Positions 35,201 to 49,900 of a stretch of 64,000 bases of DNA are shown here, piece by piece (position 1 is the stretch's first letter; every line of letters starts with the position of its first letter). The position numbers and the translations under genes were made by a program. The notes beneath the pieces were generated by a model, which ran no database searches, was not told where the DNA came from, and saw only the letters and a list, made by a program, of their open reading frames with translations. The DNA is from Fistularia commersonii (lineage: Eukaryota > Chordata > Actinopteri > Syngnathiformes > Fistulariidae). Where the stretch lies: the NCBI GenBank assembly GCA_037954325.1, contig JBBMNZ010000009.1, positions 12,556,501-12,620,500 on the forward strand, written 5' to 3'.

Positions 35201-38200
35201 GAAGAGAAAATAAATGACTATAAGGAAATAAGCACAAGAAAGTTTGTAGAGCGAGTGAAATAAGACAAAATGCTTCACTGGCCTGGGTGACGGTCAGACA
35301 TCGCAAACAGAGACCAGCATGGTTACAACCTCAAGCGCACCAGTGTGTGCGTAAACAGCCTAATCATCAAGACAAAGAACTGCTATAGCTGCTGTCAAAG
35401 CTTTGTTCAGATAAAGCACAAGAGCAAAGGCAACACTTGTGTACACCAAACTGTGTATGCGTGTGTGTGTGTGCTTGCGAAGTGCACGTGTTTGTGCTCA
35501 AGGAGGTTCTTGCGTCCAGGTGTGTATTTTTCTTGTGCTAATCACTGATATATTTACTGATTTCCATGATGACTTCTGTTCTAAATGTCCAGAGTAATAA
35601 ATGGAGGATCGCTGCAGCCTGTTTTCCCTCAGACCATTACTAATGGATTCTCATACATTTATTAATATGTGATTCTGTGTTGTTGTTTACCCATCTAACA
35701 GACAGAATTACCAATGAAAAGAAGCAGAACTAATACTTTCTGTGAGTGTGTGTGTGTGTGTGTGTGTGAGCGTATGTGTGTGTGTGTGTTGTCTATGTCT
35801 GCACTGGACATTCAAGCTTGCCTCAGCCCATTTGGGTGAATTTCCTGCAGCTGAAATTGCATAGTTTTCCACATGATTGCCTGGCACCACGATTCTATGT
35901 GACTCTGCAAAAACAGTTGACCATTCTGTAGTAGTTCTCTGAATTAGTTTAATGAACTACAGAAAAGAGGCAAGCAAACACTAATACATTTTTTTTTCTG
36001 CATATGAAAATTAAAATGAAGGTTAATTCTGTAGATACCATAGCTTGATGTGCAACTTCTAAAATCTGATGTATTCAAACTTTGCTGATTGCATTTGAAA
36101 TCTCATATATTTAACTGGCATGCCGCAACATATTATTTCCTATTGTGCAACAAAGAATCTAAAAACAGAACATATTATTCAGAATGATGTGGCTAGTAAA
36201 TAGGCCGTAGTTCAACATTGCAGTAATATGTTTTACATATTCTGTCAGGATGTATTTAGTGCAGCAGGCTGTACCGGCTTGTGTGCTTGCCTGAATGCAA
36301 GGGGTGAGATGTGCAAGAATACTCTTACTGTGGTCTGCTTTGTTTACACTCTGTTTTTTGTGTGGATCTTGTTTGTTCTTGGTTGATGTTGTTGATTAAT
36401 TAGTTTTTTTTTCCCAATTCATGAATCCCACCTTTGTTTGTCCCCCTTGTACCTGTTCTAACAGACAGTTAGTTCATAGCAGTTTCTGCATGTATGTGCA
36501 CGTACACCCGCGCTTCTCTTCCATGTGGACACTATGACCTTTTGACGACAAATTCAAGAGTTAATTTAGAGTAATGGAAATATCGAGAAATATATACCCT
36601 GTGGCCATTCGAGCTTGAACCTCATCTGAGTAATTAGAGTGATGACCATTAACATCTGTGGCTAGAAATTATTACGGCATTTACAATAAATGAATGTTTT
36701 ACTGACCGGATAATGGTTTCATCATTGACTTTGCTGCTCGCTCTCCCTCTGGATTCTCTTTTTAAGATGAATGGCTGCTTGAGTCTGCAATTCAAAACAT
36801 AGCCAATTTTAAAAGTATATTTAATGTCGGACAGTTTTCTCACATAATTATTTTTGATTGTTCTGTGGGGACTAGCCTTGTTATATTCATTTGGTGGGTC
36901 ATTCATCGTTGGCATGTGTCATCTGATAACCCAGGGATCCAGTACGTGTTGAGCAACAATGTAGGTTCTGTGGTTTGTTAAGATGATATTACTTCCTATT
37001 GTTAAAATATACCTAATTTCTTAAAGCTGCACCTATGAAGCACTTTTGAAACAAATAACATTATCCTTGATAATGGCCAGCTAAAGTTTAAAGACACAGA
37101 AGTGGGGCAGACACTTTTTCCAGTTAAATTTAATATGGGGATATTTTTTCAGTTGTTTCATTAGGAAAAAAACACACCATTAGCCAGTGTTTTCGAGCTT
37201 TTGAAATACTGATAGCGAAACAGAAATGATCACTTAAATTATGAAAAAAACTGACAGACACAAAATATTTTTTTGACTGTAAGTTTACAGACTCTTGAGG
37301 ATTTGTGCCAATTGCCCCGGTCTACCATGCTCCCAAAATACTCCTAAAAGACAATTCAGCTCATACCCCTTGTTCTACAAATTGTGTTTTTTCTGTATCA
37401 GCAACCATACAGGATTGTTCTGGGAGGGAAAAGCTTGAGGCTCTGCATTGTTATCCCTCTGTGGATGGAATGACTCTTCTTACCCCACCTTTGAAAAATG
37501 AATAAATAAAAAAAATAAAGCCGCCTTAGACTATTACAGTATTGTCACCCTTCTTCATCCAAATTTGATGGGATGTGTCAGGAAAGATAGTCCCACAATG
37601 TCCCGAGGTTCTTTGCACAATTTCTGTCCACTCCGGGTAGCTTGTTATTGTAAAGCGTCTTACCAGGACAGTGGTCCCCAAGCTACCCATTTACCTCCGC
37701 CTGTGCCATTGACACCATTTTGTCAGATTTGTTCTGTTCTGTTTCCTCCGCAGAGAGCATGTCACTCAGGTCTAAAAGGTTTTTACTATGTGCACTGAAC
37801 TGCCACCAGTCAAGGTTAATAGGTGTCCTATCCCACTGGTAAGACCTTGGGTCAACCTGTGCTTGTCTTTTCAAATGTTGACAGTTGACTGAACCTCTTC
37901 AATGCCAGCTGAATGTCCATTGCTTCGCCAAATACAGAGCCTTATTTTTCAACTGCCTAAGCCACATTTGTAGCCCTTGTCTTTTTGTTTCAAGTTTTAG
38001 AACAAGGTATGGAGATAAGGATACCTGGAAAGCACAAACAGCTGACCGTATCAGTAGACTCCTAATACAGGACCTACAGTTCTGGCTACTGGACCTAAGA
38101 GATACATCAGGGAAGCAGAAGATATTCAAAGATGTTAAACACTGAATAGTCCAAAGCATACTCTTAGTAGCATAGCTAAAAGTGAGCTGTACTGGAGCAG

Positions 38201-41200
38201 CATATGTGAGAAGGAAACCACATACACCGGGGTTCCTGTTGGATCGAGGTGTAGACTGCAACAATCTTTGAGAAATAGACCAACATTATAATGGCATTAA
38301 TTCAAGAAAGAATATCAGTAATTAATAGCTGGATGGCACTGCTTCCTGACATGATTCACATCTATTGGCAAAACTAACCTGATGGATACGGTCCACCCAA
38401 GGTGGCTCGAGGACAGACAAGCCGTATGCCAGGAATGTGTGGGATATCAACTAACTGATTCACATCACCAGGATCTACAGTGGAAAAATTAAGAATCGTT
38501 TGGAACAGATGTGTGTGACCGAATCGTTTCAAAGGATGATCGGAGCCGATCGGATTAAACTACTGGAAGCTGTCATTAGAGAAGCCCACGATAGCTAAAA
38601 ATACCTTTAATTCCCTCGTACAAATGGAAATCATGAGGAGGCTGCAAGAAATGCTGTTACACAAAGTAAAGCACGTCTTGAAAAGTAAGCTGAATGGCGG
38701 GAACAAAACCCAAGTGATCATGTACTCATTGCCAATCATCCAATACCCCGCTGACATAGTGAGTTGGACAAAGGACAAAATAGTAGCCAATGATTTCAAG
38801 ATAAGATAAGACAGCTCCTTGCACTGTATTGGGGGTGTTCATCCCAAATCCAGCACTGGTAGACTGCAGTGGAAAAAAGGAGGCCAAGGACTGGTGAGCT
38901 TCAGAACCACTATCTGGGATGAAACGATCAAGATCGAGAAATACATCAGGAAGACGGCCCCTAAATATGAACTGCTAAGAGAATACCTAAGGCAGGAGAA
39001 ACCTAATGACGCAGAGGAGGAAGACGACCCATTACGGAGGGACGAGCCCTTAGGTGGCATGCGTCAAGACAAATTGAAGTGGTTGATATCAAGAAATCTT
39101 ATCAGTTAATTGAAAAGGCTGGAAGAAAAACAACAAGGAGGGCTGAGCATCGCAACACAAGAAAAGGGGGTCTTAGCACAAGCTCAGAAGATAGTGGGCA
39201 CCAGACAGGACCCCAGGTGCTGATCATGTTAAGATGCCCCTGAGGCAGTTCAGCACATAATAGGAGATTGGAAGATGTTGGTAGAAAAATGCTACATGGA
39301 AAGCTATCACATTGACATTGTGTTGACTGAAAAGATTACATAGGAGAGCAGTGATTCATGTAGCCGGACCAACTGACTGTCTTATCTGTGCACGGGATGA
39401 GATCATCTTTGATACCGTCCTGTGCCCAAATCTCTGTCTCCTCCTCTCTGGTGGAGCTATCATACTCAACTACTTTTGATCGAGAGAATGTGTTTTGTCA
39501 GGCTTTTATGCAAGCTAATACAAACTGCAGCGTACACAGTGTTGACAGTGCACCGCTTCCCCTCCTGAGATGGAGGATAGAATCTCCTTGAAGCCGCACC
39601 GAGGTCGTACTCACTGGCACAGCCGTGACCGCATCCTTGCGTTTGCGGACAACATCACAGTGGTGGTGGGACAGATCAGGGGGAAGACAGAAGGCACTTA
39701 CATTGAGGAAGTGGAACATCTGACTGCCTGGTGCAGACACAACAACCTGACCCTGTGGTCATTGTGGAGATTACCTCAGAGGTGCATGTCTCGCGCTTCA
39801 AACCAAACAGAATCTCAGCTTGTATACCAACACAACTAAGATGGTCTAGAAAAAAAAACAGAAACATCTACGCTTCCTAACCCCGGCAAAGTTTTGCAAA
39901 CGCTCGATTGACAGCATCCTGACCTGACCGGCTGTATCGCAGCGTTGCTCAGCAGTTGCACCACAGCAGTTGCACAACAGCCACCAGGCCCTCTCTGTCG
40001 CGAACCGACCTGGCTCTGGCTCCAGACTGAGTCCTGGTGACCCAAGTCTTTTTCCAGGGAAATTGGATGCATTCTAGTAGTTCATCATAGGGGATCTTCC
40101 GTTTACTGCATTCTGTCTGGTCCCTCACCTAGAGCCTGGCTGCATTGGTGATGCTATTAGTTGCATGAAACCTCTCCGCTGTGCCATCCCCTCAAGGAGG
40201 GGTCTGCTTTGGGATGCCGTTAGAATATCCAAGACATGCATCAGGTTTTTGCTTAGTCTGTGTGGTTATATTGTTTGTGGTACTCTGACAGTTTGAAATA
40301 GATGTTTGTCTACTTGCTCTCAACTATGAATCTGCATGCACATCAATGAGATCTACATAAAATAATGCATACACACACTTATGGGTGCTGTTGTCTTCTG
40401 GTATAAAGTGACACATAAACACAGAACATAGTATTACAGAACAGCAAATATGTCCTTCAGCAGGGTTGTTGGTACTAGGTATAGATGGTCAGTCTCAGAT
40501 GTGTTCATGTATAATGCTAAAATGCCTTAACAGCACTTCTAACATATAGACATGTCACAACATTTGTTGACCGACTCAATCGCTTGCGATTGTTTTTGTT
40601 ATTTCTCAGTTCAACAGACATCCCCATGGGTGTTGGGATAAAGCAATTTTTTTTTCTCCTGACATCAATTGTGCTGTCCTTTTGTACGCTGATCTATCAG
40701 TATGCCTCATTGATCAAGGTATTGTTGACACGCCATTTTATTTTGGGTGTACAGTAGCGGCATGTGGTCCATTCAAAGCAAACACAAAGAACATTGGCCT
40801 CCTCTAAATATGGGGTAAAGAACCTTGCTGCAGTCACCAGACTGAAGCATACTACTCTTTATGGGCAGGTTGACACCGCGCTTCATGCAAAAATAATTTA
40901 ATATGATCTTCTGAACTTTGAGTGGCCACTGGCCTAGAAAACTGCCAAAAACATTTGGCATGTGAATCATCAGTCGCCCCATGGCACAATATGATCACAC
41001 TGCAAAATGTTGTAGTACTAATAATAAACAATACTAATGGTGAGTTTAACACATTCCCATATATTGTGATTTTTTTTGGAAATCTACTGGAAGATGTCGT
41101 TTATGCTACATATGTATGTAGCATAGTGTTCTAACATTAAGCTTAACATAGCATGTTTGTTGGAGGTTTGTATTTTACGGCTTCACATTTTGCTTGTGAA

Positions 41201-44200
41201 AATTGAGTTTTCTTTACTCTGTGATTCCACAGCGCTCAGTGATTTTCAACTTCGTATATTTCTGCATTACATGCTCGACAAACTGAAACAGGTGTAAATA
41301 ATTAAGCAAAATAACATGCTCAGTGAAAATGCAATATATTTTTGTTGCGATAATAATCATCATCAGACCACAAATATCAAATTTAAAATGACGAGCACAT
41401 TTTTCAACTAACTTGATGTCAAAGAATGTATTTATATAGGACTGTCTCAGAAAATTGGAATATTGCGATAAGGTTCTTTATCTTCTGTAATGCAATTACA
41501 AAAAAAAAAGATGTCATACATTCTGGATTCATTACAAATCAACTGAAATATTGCAAGCCTTTTATTATTCTAATATTGCTGATTATGGCTTACATCTTAA
41601 GAAAACTCAAAAATCCTATCTCAAGATATCAAAATATCATGAAAAAGCAATTTTTTTTTTTTTTTTAATTGCATTACAGAAGATAAAGAACTTTATCCTA
41701 ACATTCTAATTAATAACAGTCCTGTAATAGCTCTGTTGCTACCATTTTGCATGTTTAGTATTACGATTGTCTTTTTTTTTTTTTTTTGAAAGATTTCGTG
41801 GCTACCCGCTTCATTTACATTGCAATACTAAACAGAAGTCACGCTGGCATTTGTGTGTGACTACCACCTGGTGCTGCCTTCACAAGATGATCCACCATGC
41901 AGGCCATGTTTTTAAATGAGATCAGCACAGATCCGGTTACACTGACAAGTTGGTTTGTGTAAACAGCCCGGACAGCTCAGCGAAGCCCTCGTGCAAATAG
42001 ACGCCTCACGTGTGAAAAATGGGTGAATGAATGTCGACTGCAGCAAGACAGGGTACGTGCGTATGAATGAAAAGGAGAGGAGGCGAGGAATGTACGGGCG
42101 TTTGAATATTTAGGATCGACCGTTCAGAGTGACAGGGAGTGCTTAGAAGTGGTGAAGAAATGATGGCGTGCGGGGAGGAGATGATGGAGAAGGGTGTCAG
42201 GGGTTATCTGTGGAAAAAAGTGTAGCGGCAAGAGAGAAAAAGAAAGGCTTCTAAGATGGTGGTGAGACCAGCCCTCCGGCTCGGAGACGGCGGCTCTGAC
42301 GGAAAGACAGGAGGCGGATGAAGATGAAGATGTCGAGATTTTTTTCGGAGAGGATCGTTATAGAGCGTATCGGAGGGACAGCTCGGGTTAGACATTCTGG
42401 AGGAAAAGTCTAGGGAGGCCAGACCGCAAGGGTTTTGGTATGTAAAGAGAGAGAGAGGCTCGTACGTTGGAAGAAGGATGACGGAGACGGCGCCGCAAAG
42501 GGAGGATGAAAAGGCCAAGACCAAAGAGATGTGAGGATGTTCGTGATAGAATTAGTCGGAGACCGAGGAAGATGGAGACGACAAGATGGAAGCGAATGAT
42601 TCACCATCTTTTACAGGGGAGAAGCCAAAAGTAGATGTGTGTGAAAAGTGGTTGATGATCATTTATCCTTTATTAATGCCCGACATTTGCTCGCCGCAAT
42701 CAATCCATCATGGATGAACCGTGAGCGAGCAGCTCCTGGGGAGCGGTTCGGGGTTTAGTGTCTTGCTAAACAACAACCCTCTTCGAGGAGGTTCGAACCA
42801 GGAAGGTTCGGTTCCAAAAATGATCGCCGTACCGACATTGAAAAGGCTGAGTCATGGACACTTCATCACGAGTTGACTTTTAAATTAAAAAAATAAAGTC
42901 TCACCATAGAATTCAAGCCATAGATTGAAGAGACGCACATTAAATAGTGAAGGAGAAAATCGATTTCCTGAGAATTGATTTGACAAACAACAACAGACAA
43001 CACTTTTAAGTGCAAACATGAGGTAGCATTCCTCTTAAATCTGTTCGACTTTTGGACGTTTGTGAATTCTATAAATCCGTATTGTTGTTAGTGTATTACA
43101 CATATACACCCCTTTATGGAGTGGTAATGTGGCTCTGTAGGAGATAAACCCCCGGATAACCAGTGGCATTCTATTAGTGAAAAACCGCGTTGGATGCAGG
43201 TTTTTTTTTTCTTTTTTCCGGACGGGTGTGTGTCTTTCCTCTAGCTTTGTATTCATACATTTCAATTTCTCTGCCTTTCCTTTCCCTTTCTCATCTCCAC
43301 CCTTCCTTCACCCCCCCCCCCCCTTAGCCTCCCTAACACCAATTATACCGTGTCAAATCCATGCATGTCGGTTTCCCCGGCCCTAATCATCTCTTCTCTC
43401 TTTCATCTACAAATCCTTTGTTCGTCCCTGCTCCCCCCTCTTCCCTGTACTGTAACCTCGCTTATTCGCTCCTCAACCCACCCCACCCCTTCCGTCTGCT
43501 CCGAGTGGAAACAGCCCTCCTTGATTCTATTTGTCTCTATCACATTTGCCTTGTACTCTCCCTTTTGATTTTTTTTTTTTTTTTTTTTTTTAATATTCTC
43601 CTTTCAATTTTATACACCGGTCTCTGGCAAATTAACTTTGTCCCATTAAATGTGCTGACAGATTTTTCATGGAGGTCTCAGCTTTGGAATTGCATTTTTC
43701 AAGGTTACAGTCTTTTTTTTTTTTTTTTTTTTTGTTAATGCCAGTGTCTGCACCTACTTGCCTTTTTCCACTTGCGTCAATTAATCCAGCATCTCTCTGC
43801 GGCTGTTAGGTAGTAAAGCTATCAAAAAGCACTGCCAACCATTTGCTAAATATGTTTCCCTTTCTTTTGGAAAGCTTTGAATGTTAAGCAGTGGGCTAAA
43901 CCTTGGCCAACATGGAACGTCTGTGAATAGAGGATTATGAAATAGTTCTGAATACCTTTCATTGTAATTTGAATTTTCTTTAAATGGGAAAGTAACTTGC
44001 CTCGCCTGGAGAAAACATAAAACTTCTCATACAACAGCATCTTGTTTTTTGGGGATGGGGGGGGTCTTCTCTGCCTTTTCAATATGAAAAACTCAAATAA
44101 TGTTTGAATTGCAAATGAGATAGTTGAAGTAAATATGCATTCATAAAAACCTGAATTTTTGTGACGATAGATGGTATCTAGTTGCAGCATGGTGCTTTTG

Positions 44201-46900
44201 GCACCTATGATCCAATATCTGTGTTTATGGTTAAACTTGAAATACAAAATCACGAGACTGGAAAATATCCATCCTGCTTAGTCCTGAAACTGATATGTGC
44301 CCTGGATGACTGGATCACAAATACGTGATTTTATATTGACATTCAAGTGCTGTATTGTTTCCTCTCTCTTAGCGCCATATTTTTTTTCTTAGTAAACACT
44401 AAATATTTTAGTTTAAGTGCATATTTGACCTCATTACAGGGATACAAATATTAAACACTGAGGGCTTGGTTAGTAATAATGCAACTCACCACAGGCATTT
44501 GAATGTGGAGGTATCCACTTCAGTCATTTAAAGATATTCCCTTTTGTAGTTGATTCCGTTTCCCGAACTGAAATGAAACAGGATTCCCACCCCTGTTACT
44601 CTGTAAATGCTGTAATTATTGATATAACTGCTCTTTTTAGTTACCCGCACACAAATGAGCATGGATATGCTAATTATGCATGACTAACATACTGGATGAG
44701 GTCAATTAAAGGGTTGCAGTGTGAATGCTGTTCCAAAACAACTTTGGAGACACACGCACAAACACACACACACACATGGATTTTTCTTCACATTGTGGCA
44801 TTGCGTGACAGCATGACGCATCAGAGAAAACATATAAAGACAAGCCGGTCCTCGTGCAGTCTTTGCAGGAAACAGAATTTGTTTTACGAAGGGGTTTAAA
44901 ACTAGCTATGCTATGCTACAATGTATGTTAAATGTTTTTTTTCCTCCCAAGTACTCATAAGATTATTTTACTGAAAAGTATTAAACTATTACAAACTCTA
45001 ATTACATATTTTTAAGCAAAATTGGGTTGGTGAAAAAAAAAAAACAGTTATTTGGAATTTACTTAGTGAATGCATCCGGTGAATGCTGTTTAAAAATGGG
45101 AACAGTAGGGATACATCTACGAAGGGAACGTTTACAGGACATTTATTAATTGCTTTTATTTCACTATTTATTTGTTAAGGATAATTTTATCAATACGGTG
45201 AGAATCATCGGATCCCCAAGAATCTTGGATCTGTCAATCATCATCCGCATCAATGAATTTGCTGCATTATTATTTTTTGTTCCGAGACAATTGTAAAACA
45301 TATAGAGAAGATATTAAGGAGTCAAATATCATCTATAAATACATGAATAAATGAATATGAAGAGTAACGAATGAATCATTTTACATAACATCAACTCTCT
45401 GCCCTCTTTATTTAACCCGTCATGTGTGAACCATCAGCAGTGGGCAGCCACTGAGCAGCGCTCGGGAGCTCTTAGGGCTCATCAACACTCGGACAGGTTA
45501 GGAGGAACTTAGGAGTTGATCCAGGAACTTTTGGTTCCAAGACCTGTATGTACACCAGGGGTCCCCTAACTATTTCCTGCGAGGGCCAAATAACTTTACC
45601 CTTCTGTGAAAGGGGGCCTGGCCAATTTGTAACAAAAAATGTGACGATTGCAGAGGTGTCTAAACATAAACATTTATTGTTTTCCAGAAAGCCACACCTT
45701 CCCAAAAATTAACCCTTTCTTTGATCTTGACAGGAAGAAAAATCGGAAAATAAATAATAACATTATTATTGAATAGTGTCTCTGTCTCATCTCTTGAAAG
45801 ATGAGACAAACAGCCTTCTCTTTGAATTGAACAAAAAAAATAATCCAATGCAGGTCAAATACCCTGCATTCTGAATCTATTTTTCTTTTACCTGATCTTT
45901 TCGCTATTATTCTGTGTTATTTGACAGGGGTGTGTCTAGGATTTTGTTGTTTAAGGGCCGGGCAAAATGTGGAGACGGGCCTTATCTGGCCCCCGCCCCG
46001 TAGTTTGGGGACCACTGATATCCATGAATGAAACTACACTCTCAGTTTTCAAATTCCAGTTTTTGCACACATGTTTTGTTAGCAACTGGATTTTCAGCAC
46101 AGCAGGGACCAAAACAGGACGTGGACTACAATTACTTCAGTAATCACCAAATCCAAATTGTTTGCCATATTTTGCAAAACAGAACTACAAAAAGAACATA
46201 ATGGTCCCCATTGTCCATTTCTGACTAATAACCGCAACGGATGCATCGGTATCCACAGGGGGCCCCACCCAAAATAATATTAGCGACCCTCCTTTTTATT
46301 AATGGCAGGAATAATAAAGCTGTCAGTTGGGGCATCTGAAAACGTGGAGAGCAGTTTACATGTCAAAGATGTTACAATTCTAATCATATAGATGGAGTCG
46401 GCGATGCTGTAGATCTTTAGCGTATCCTGTTGAGAAGCAGACACATATCAGAAGGTGTGCGAGTGTTGTGACTGTCGGGGTGGTGGGGGCTGGAGGATGG
46501 AGGGGGGCAGGGCAAAGAGAGATGGAGATGGAGGGAGGTGGTGGGAGGGGTTTGTTTATTTCTGTTTTTTTTTTTTTTTTCTTTCCGATGATAACTGTGC
46601 CTCCGGAGCCATGGGGGGATGGGGGTACACAACGGCGAGGAGACGGAGAAGAGAGAAGGCTAGAGACTAAGTAGGATGGAAGACGGTTAGCAGAGAAAAG
46701 CGTGTTTAAAGGAGAGAAGGATGGACTGACTCGCGGAGGGATCGAGGCAGAGTGTGTGTCAGTCTGCCACTCGTCGCCTAAACAATGAACGTGCTTTGGT
46801 TGCTGCCGGCAACGCATCGTCACGGCAACCGGAGCCAAAGGGGTGCGCACTGAGCAGGAGTGGCAGAGAAAGGGAGTATGTGTGTGTGTGTGTCTGAGTG

Positions 46901-46956
<56 letters not shown>

Positions 46957-49900
46957 TGTGTGTGGTCGTTGTTTGTTTGCAGCCAGTTGTTTGACACCAT
47001 GATCTTCTGTAACCATCTAGGTGAATACAAGAAGGATGAGCTGCTGGAGGCGGCGAGGTGAGTCTCAGACTGACGCTCTTTGTTTAGATTTTCCCTTTTC
47101 TTCCCGATCTATGCCTCATCCTGCTTTCCCGGTTCTTGCGTAAACCTTTTAGACCCTTTTTTTCGCCTCACTTTGGGTGTTCGCTCATCTCAGGATCCCA
47201 GCTTACTTTCTTCCTTGTTTCTCCATGGTTTTCTTCTTTCGTCTACACTTTTGTTTCCGCCCACCTCTCCCTCTCTCTCTCCGTGTCCTTATTTTTCTAA
47301 TTGTGTCATATCTGATTGTTTCCATGTTGTTTCCATTATAATCTCTCATTTCAATTTCTAGCTTTTTTTTTCCTTCTTTTCCCACCATTTTTCTCTCATT
47401 TCCACCCTCTTTCATCTTTACCACATCCCATTCCTCCTCTACATCTTCACAAGTCTGTTTACTTCACAATTTTTTTCACGTCTTGTTTTCCTGCTTTTCA
47501 TTTCTTATATATATTACCAATTTGCTGTTTTCTCTCAATTTTTTTGTCATATAATTTTTATGATCCTCTTGAAGTAATTCCTTTTTGCATCGCCGTGTTG
47601 TATATTATACTTATTATACTCATTTTTCTTATTGTTGTTGCTGTCATCAATAGTAATAGTAATAGTTGATTGATCAAGTAATCAATTCATATATTTAGCA
47701 TATATAATATATGTGGATGTTCTGGTTAAATTGGCTTAACCTACATAAAAAATACTCTTTGAGCTAAATGTTACCCTTGTCTATCAATATCCAGTTGATA
47801 TAAGAAGTCCTAACATGGTTTAATCTAATCCCAGAGAAGGTGGCTCTTTGCTGGCTACCAAAAGTTAACCAGTCAGAATACAGTGAACTAGCATTGGTAC
47901 TATTACTACCACTAATACTAATGCTACTACTATGATTACTTCTTAGTATTATTGTTGTTGTTTTTGTTTATGTTAGAAGTCCTTTAAGAGACAGCTGCTG
48001 ACAGTGCCGGTATAAGACGTCGATATATCTCTATATATATCAAAGAGTGGTTCGAGAAATTATATTTTGATTGATAGTGATCTTATGATGGCGATCTTGT
48101 GATGAAGAACAGCAAAACAGTAAGAAAAAAAACTTTTAATTCTCGCGCAGCAGGCAAACATATCAATGTGCCTGGTAAAATGCATTGGTAGGCCGGAAAG
48201 ACGAGTTCTAGTCGTGTTTTTACCACATCATCTGCTGCCACCTTCAGTATTCTGTCAAACCAGGTATCTGTTATTTCCCTTTCATGCTTTGTTTTTTTGT
48301 GTCAAACTTTTGAAACTGTTACATTCTTTATAAATATCACCACTTCTTTCCCCGAACACACACACACACACACTTAAACATTCATCGACAAAGAGTAAAG
48401 TGCTAAGAGGGCCAAGGACTCTTCAGAGCGCATATTATTGTGCGGGCAGTGGATGTGGGCAAAATGTTTGCACAGGTTTCTGTGATATTTATTCTCGTGG
48501 AAATGGCAGGGCCTACATGGTTGTTTTGAGTGTGGGTAGCTGAGCGCTCAGTGGCTAAAAAACCTCTGTCTCTCAAACATGTGTGCGCACACACAAACGC
48601 CCACGTACAATCACCGACCCACACACACACACTAGCAGCCCCAAAATGTATTTTGGGGTCAGAGCTCTTTTAATGTGTGAACTGTGGGTGTCGTTCTCAT
48701 AGCTGAGCCAATGAAAGATTAATCTTTCAACGCCATTTCAACCTTTTTGGAGGATTATTTTTTTTCCTTTTTTTTGTTTTGGGGAATATAACTCCCACAC
48801 ATGCCTTATGGGAAATAATTGTTCCTCTATGTTGTGTTTTCTTGCTTCTTAGTGGCCCACACAGCATCCCTGCACAGTGGGAGGAAACATTATGATTATG
48901 GCTTTTACATGGTTTTAATTGGTTCTACATAGTCTTAATGGAATGCAGTTGTTCACATTTAATGGAAAAGGAATGACAGAGTCATTGCTTTTTGACCATG
49001 ATGTTAAAATCTTCGGGCTGGATATTCTTATTGTACCTTTGGCCGTTGCTTTTATGAGGTCGCCACAGCTTCCTCCATCTAACCCTCTCCTTTGCATACA
49101 CTCTTTGGTCTTCCTCCAAGTTTCCTGCCGGCAGTTCCGATCTCAGCATCCTTCCAGCCAGACATTCCCCATCCTTCGTCCATACGTGTCCAAAACCTTC
49201 TCGGTCTGGCTTAATCTCCGAAACATCTAACATTTTCTGTCCCTCTGTTGGACTCATTCCTGATCCTGTCCATCCTCCCAACTCCCAAAGAACCTCAACG
49301 TCTTCCCCTCTGCTACATCTAGCTCCGCCTCTTGTTTTGTCCTCAGTGCCACTAAAGCAACAAAAAAAAAAAAAAAAAACGGCTAATTGAGATAGATTCC
49401 TATCGGGTACTATGTTAGATGAATATTTCAACTTCATGTGCTGTGCTATGAATGCAAATGGGCAAGACAAGGGACAAGATGTGTAAGAAAAATGTAGGGA
49501 AGCAGTAATGCATAGAAAAAGTAATTAAACTATTCGATTCAAGATATTGAAGAAAGGGACAAGGGAACACAGGGTCAAGTAGCCGGAACAGTCGACGTAT
49601 CTAGGTGAGAAACGTCCGAAGAAGTTTGTAGTTCTTGATAAATCTTGCGAGGGGGTGCGCCGGGATGGATTCGGGAAGGAGAGGAGTACAATTGATCTAG
49701 TGTTGTGTCTTCCTCTTCTCCTTTGGACTGGTGGGTCACCTCCATCTGACCCTCTGCTCTGTAAGAGGAAAACACAACAAGCAAGATTCAGAAGTGGAAG
49801 GTCATTGTACTATTCAATTGAGAGACTGGCTTCCAATGGAGCTTCATTTTGGCAACAATAATAGGCCTGAAAAATTAAAAGTAGTGCAAGCAAGAGCTTT

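Larger units (their letters stand above)
27875..47020 (+). other. tnks intron 4 (19.1 kb, the largest)
   Basis: Most of the window's mobile elements are here. Named parts are listed separately. The stretches 27900-30380, 31800-33500, 34800-37880 and 43200-45400 contain only simple repeats, poly-T runs and unassigned DNA, with no gene I can support. Confidence 0.6.

Noticed and set aside
43361..43738. 125-residue plus-strand ORF
   Set aside because: Translation of pyrimidine-rich and poly-T DNA (runs of Phe and Ser). No splice or domain evidence.
46380..47030. 216-residue minus-strand ORF
   Set aside because: Contains a long His-Thr run from the (CA)n tract and no family motif. It overlaps tnks exon 5 in antisense.
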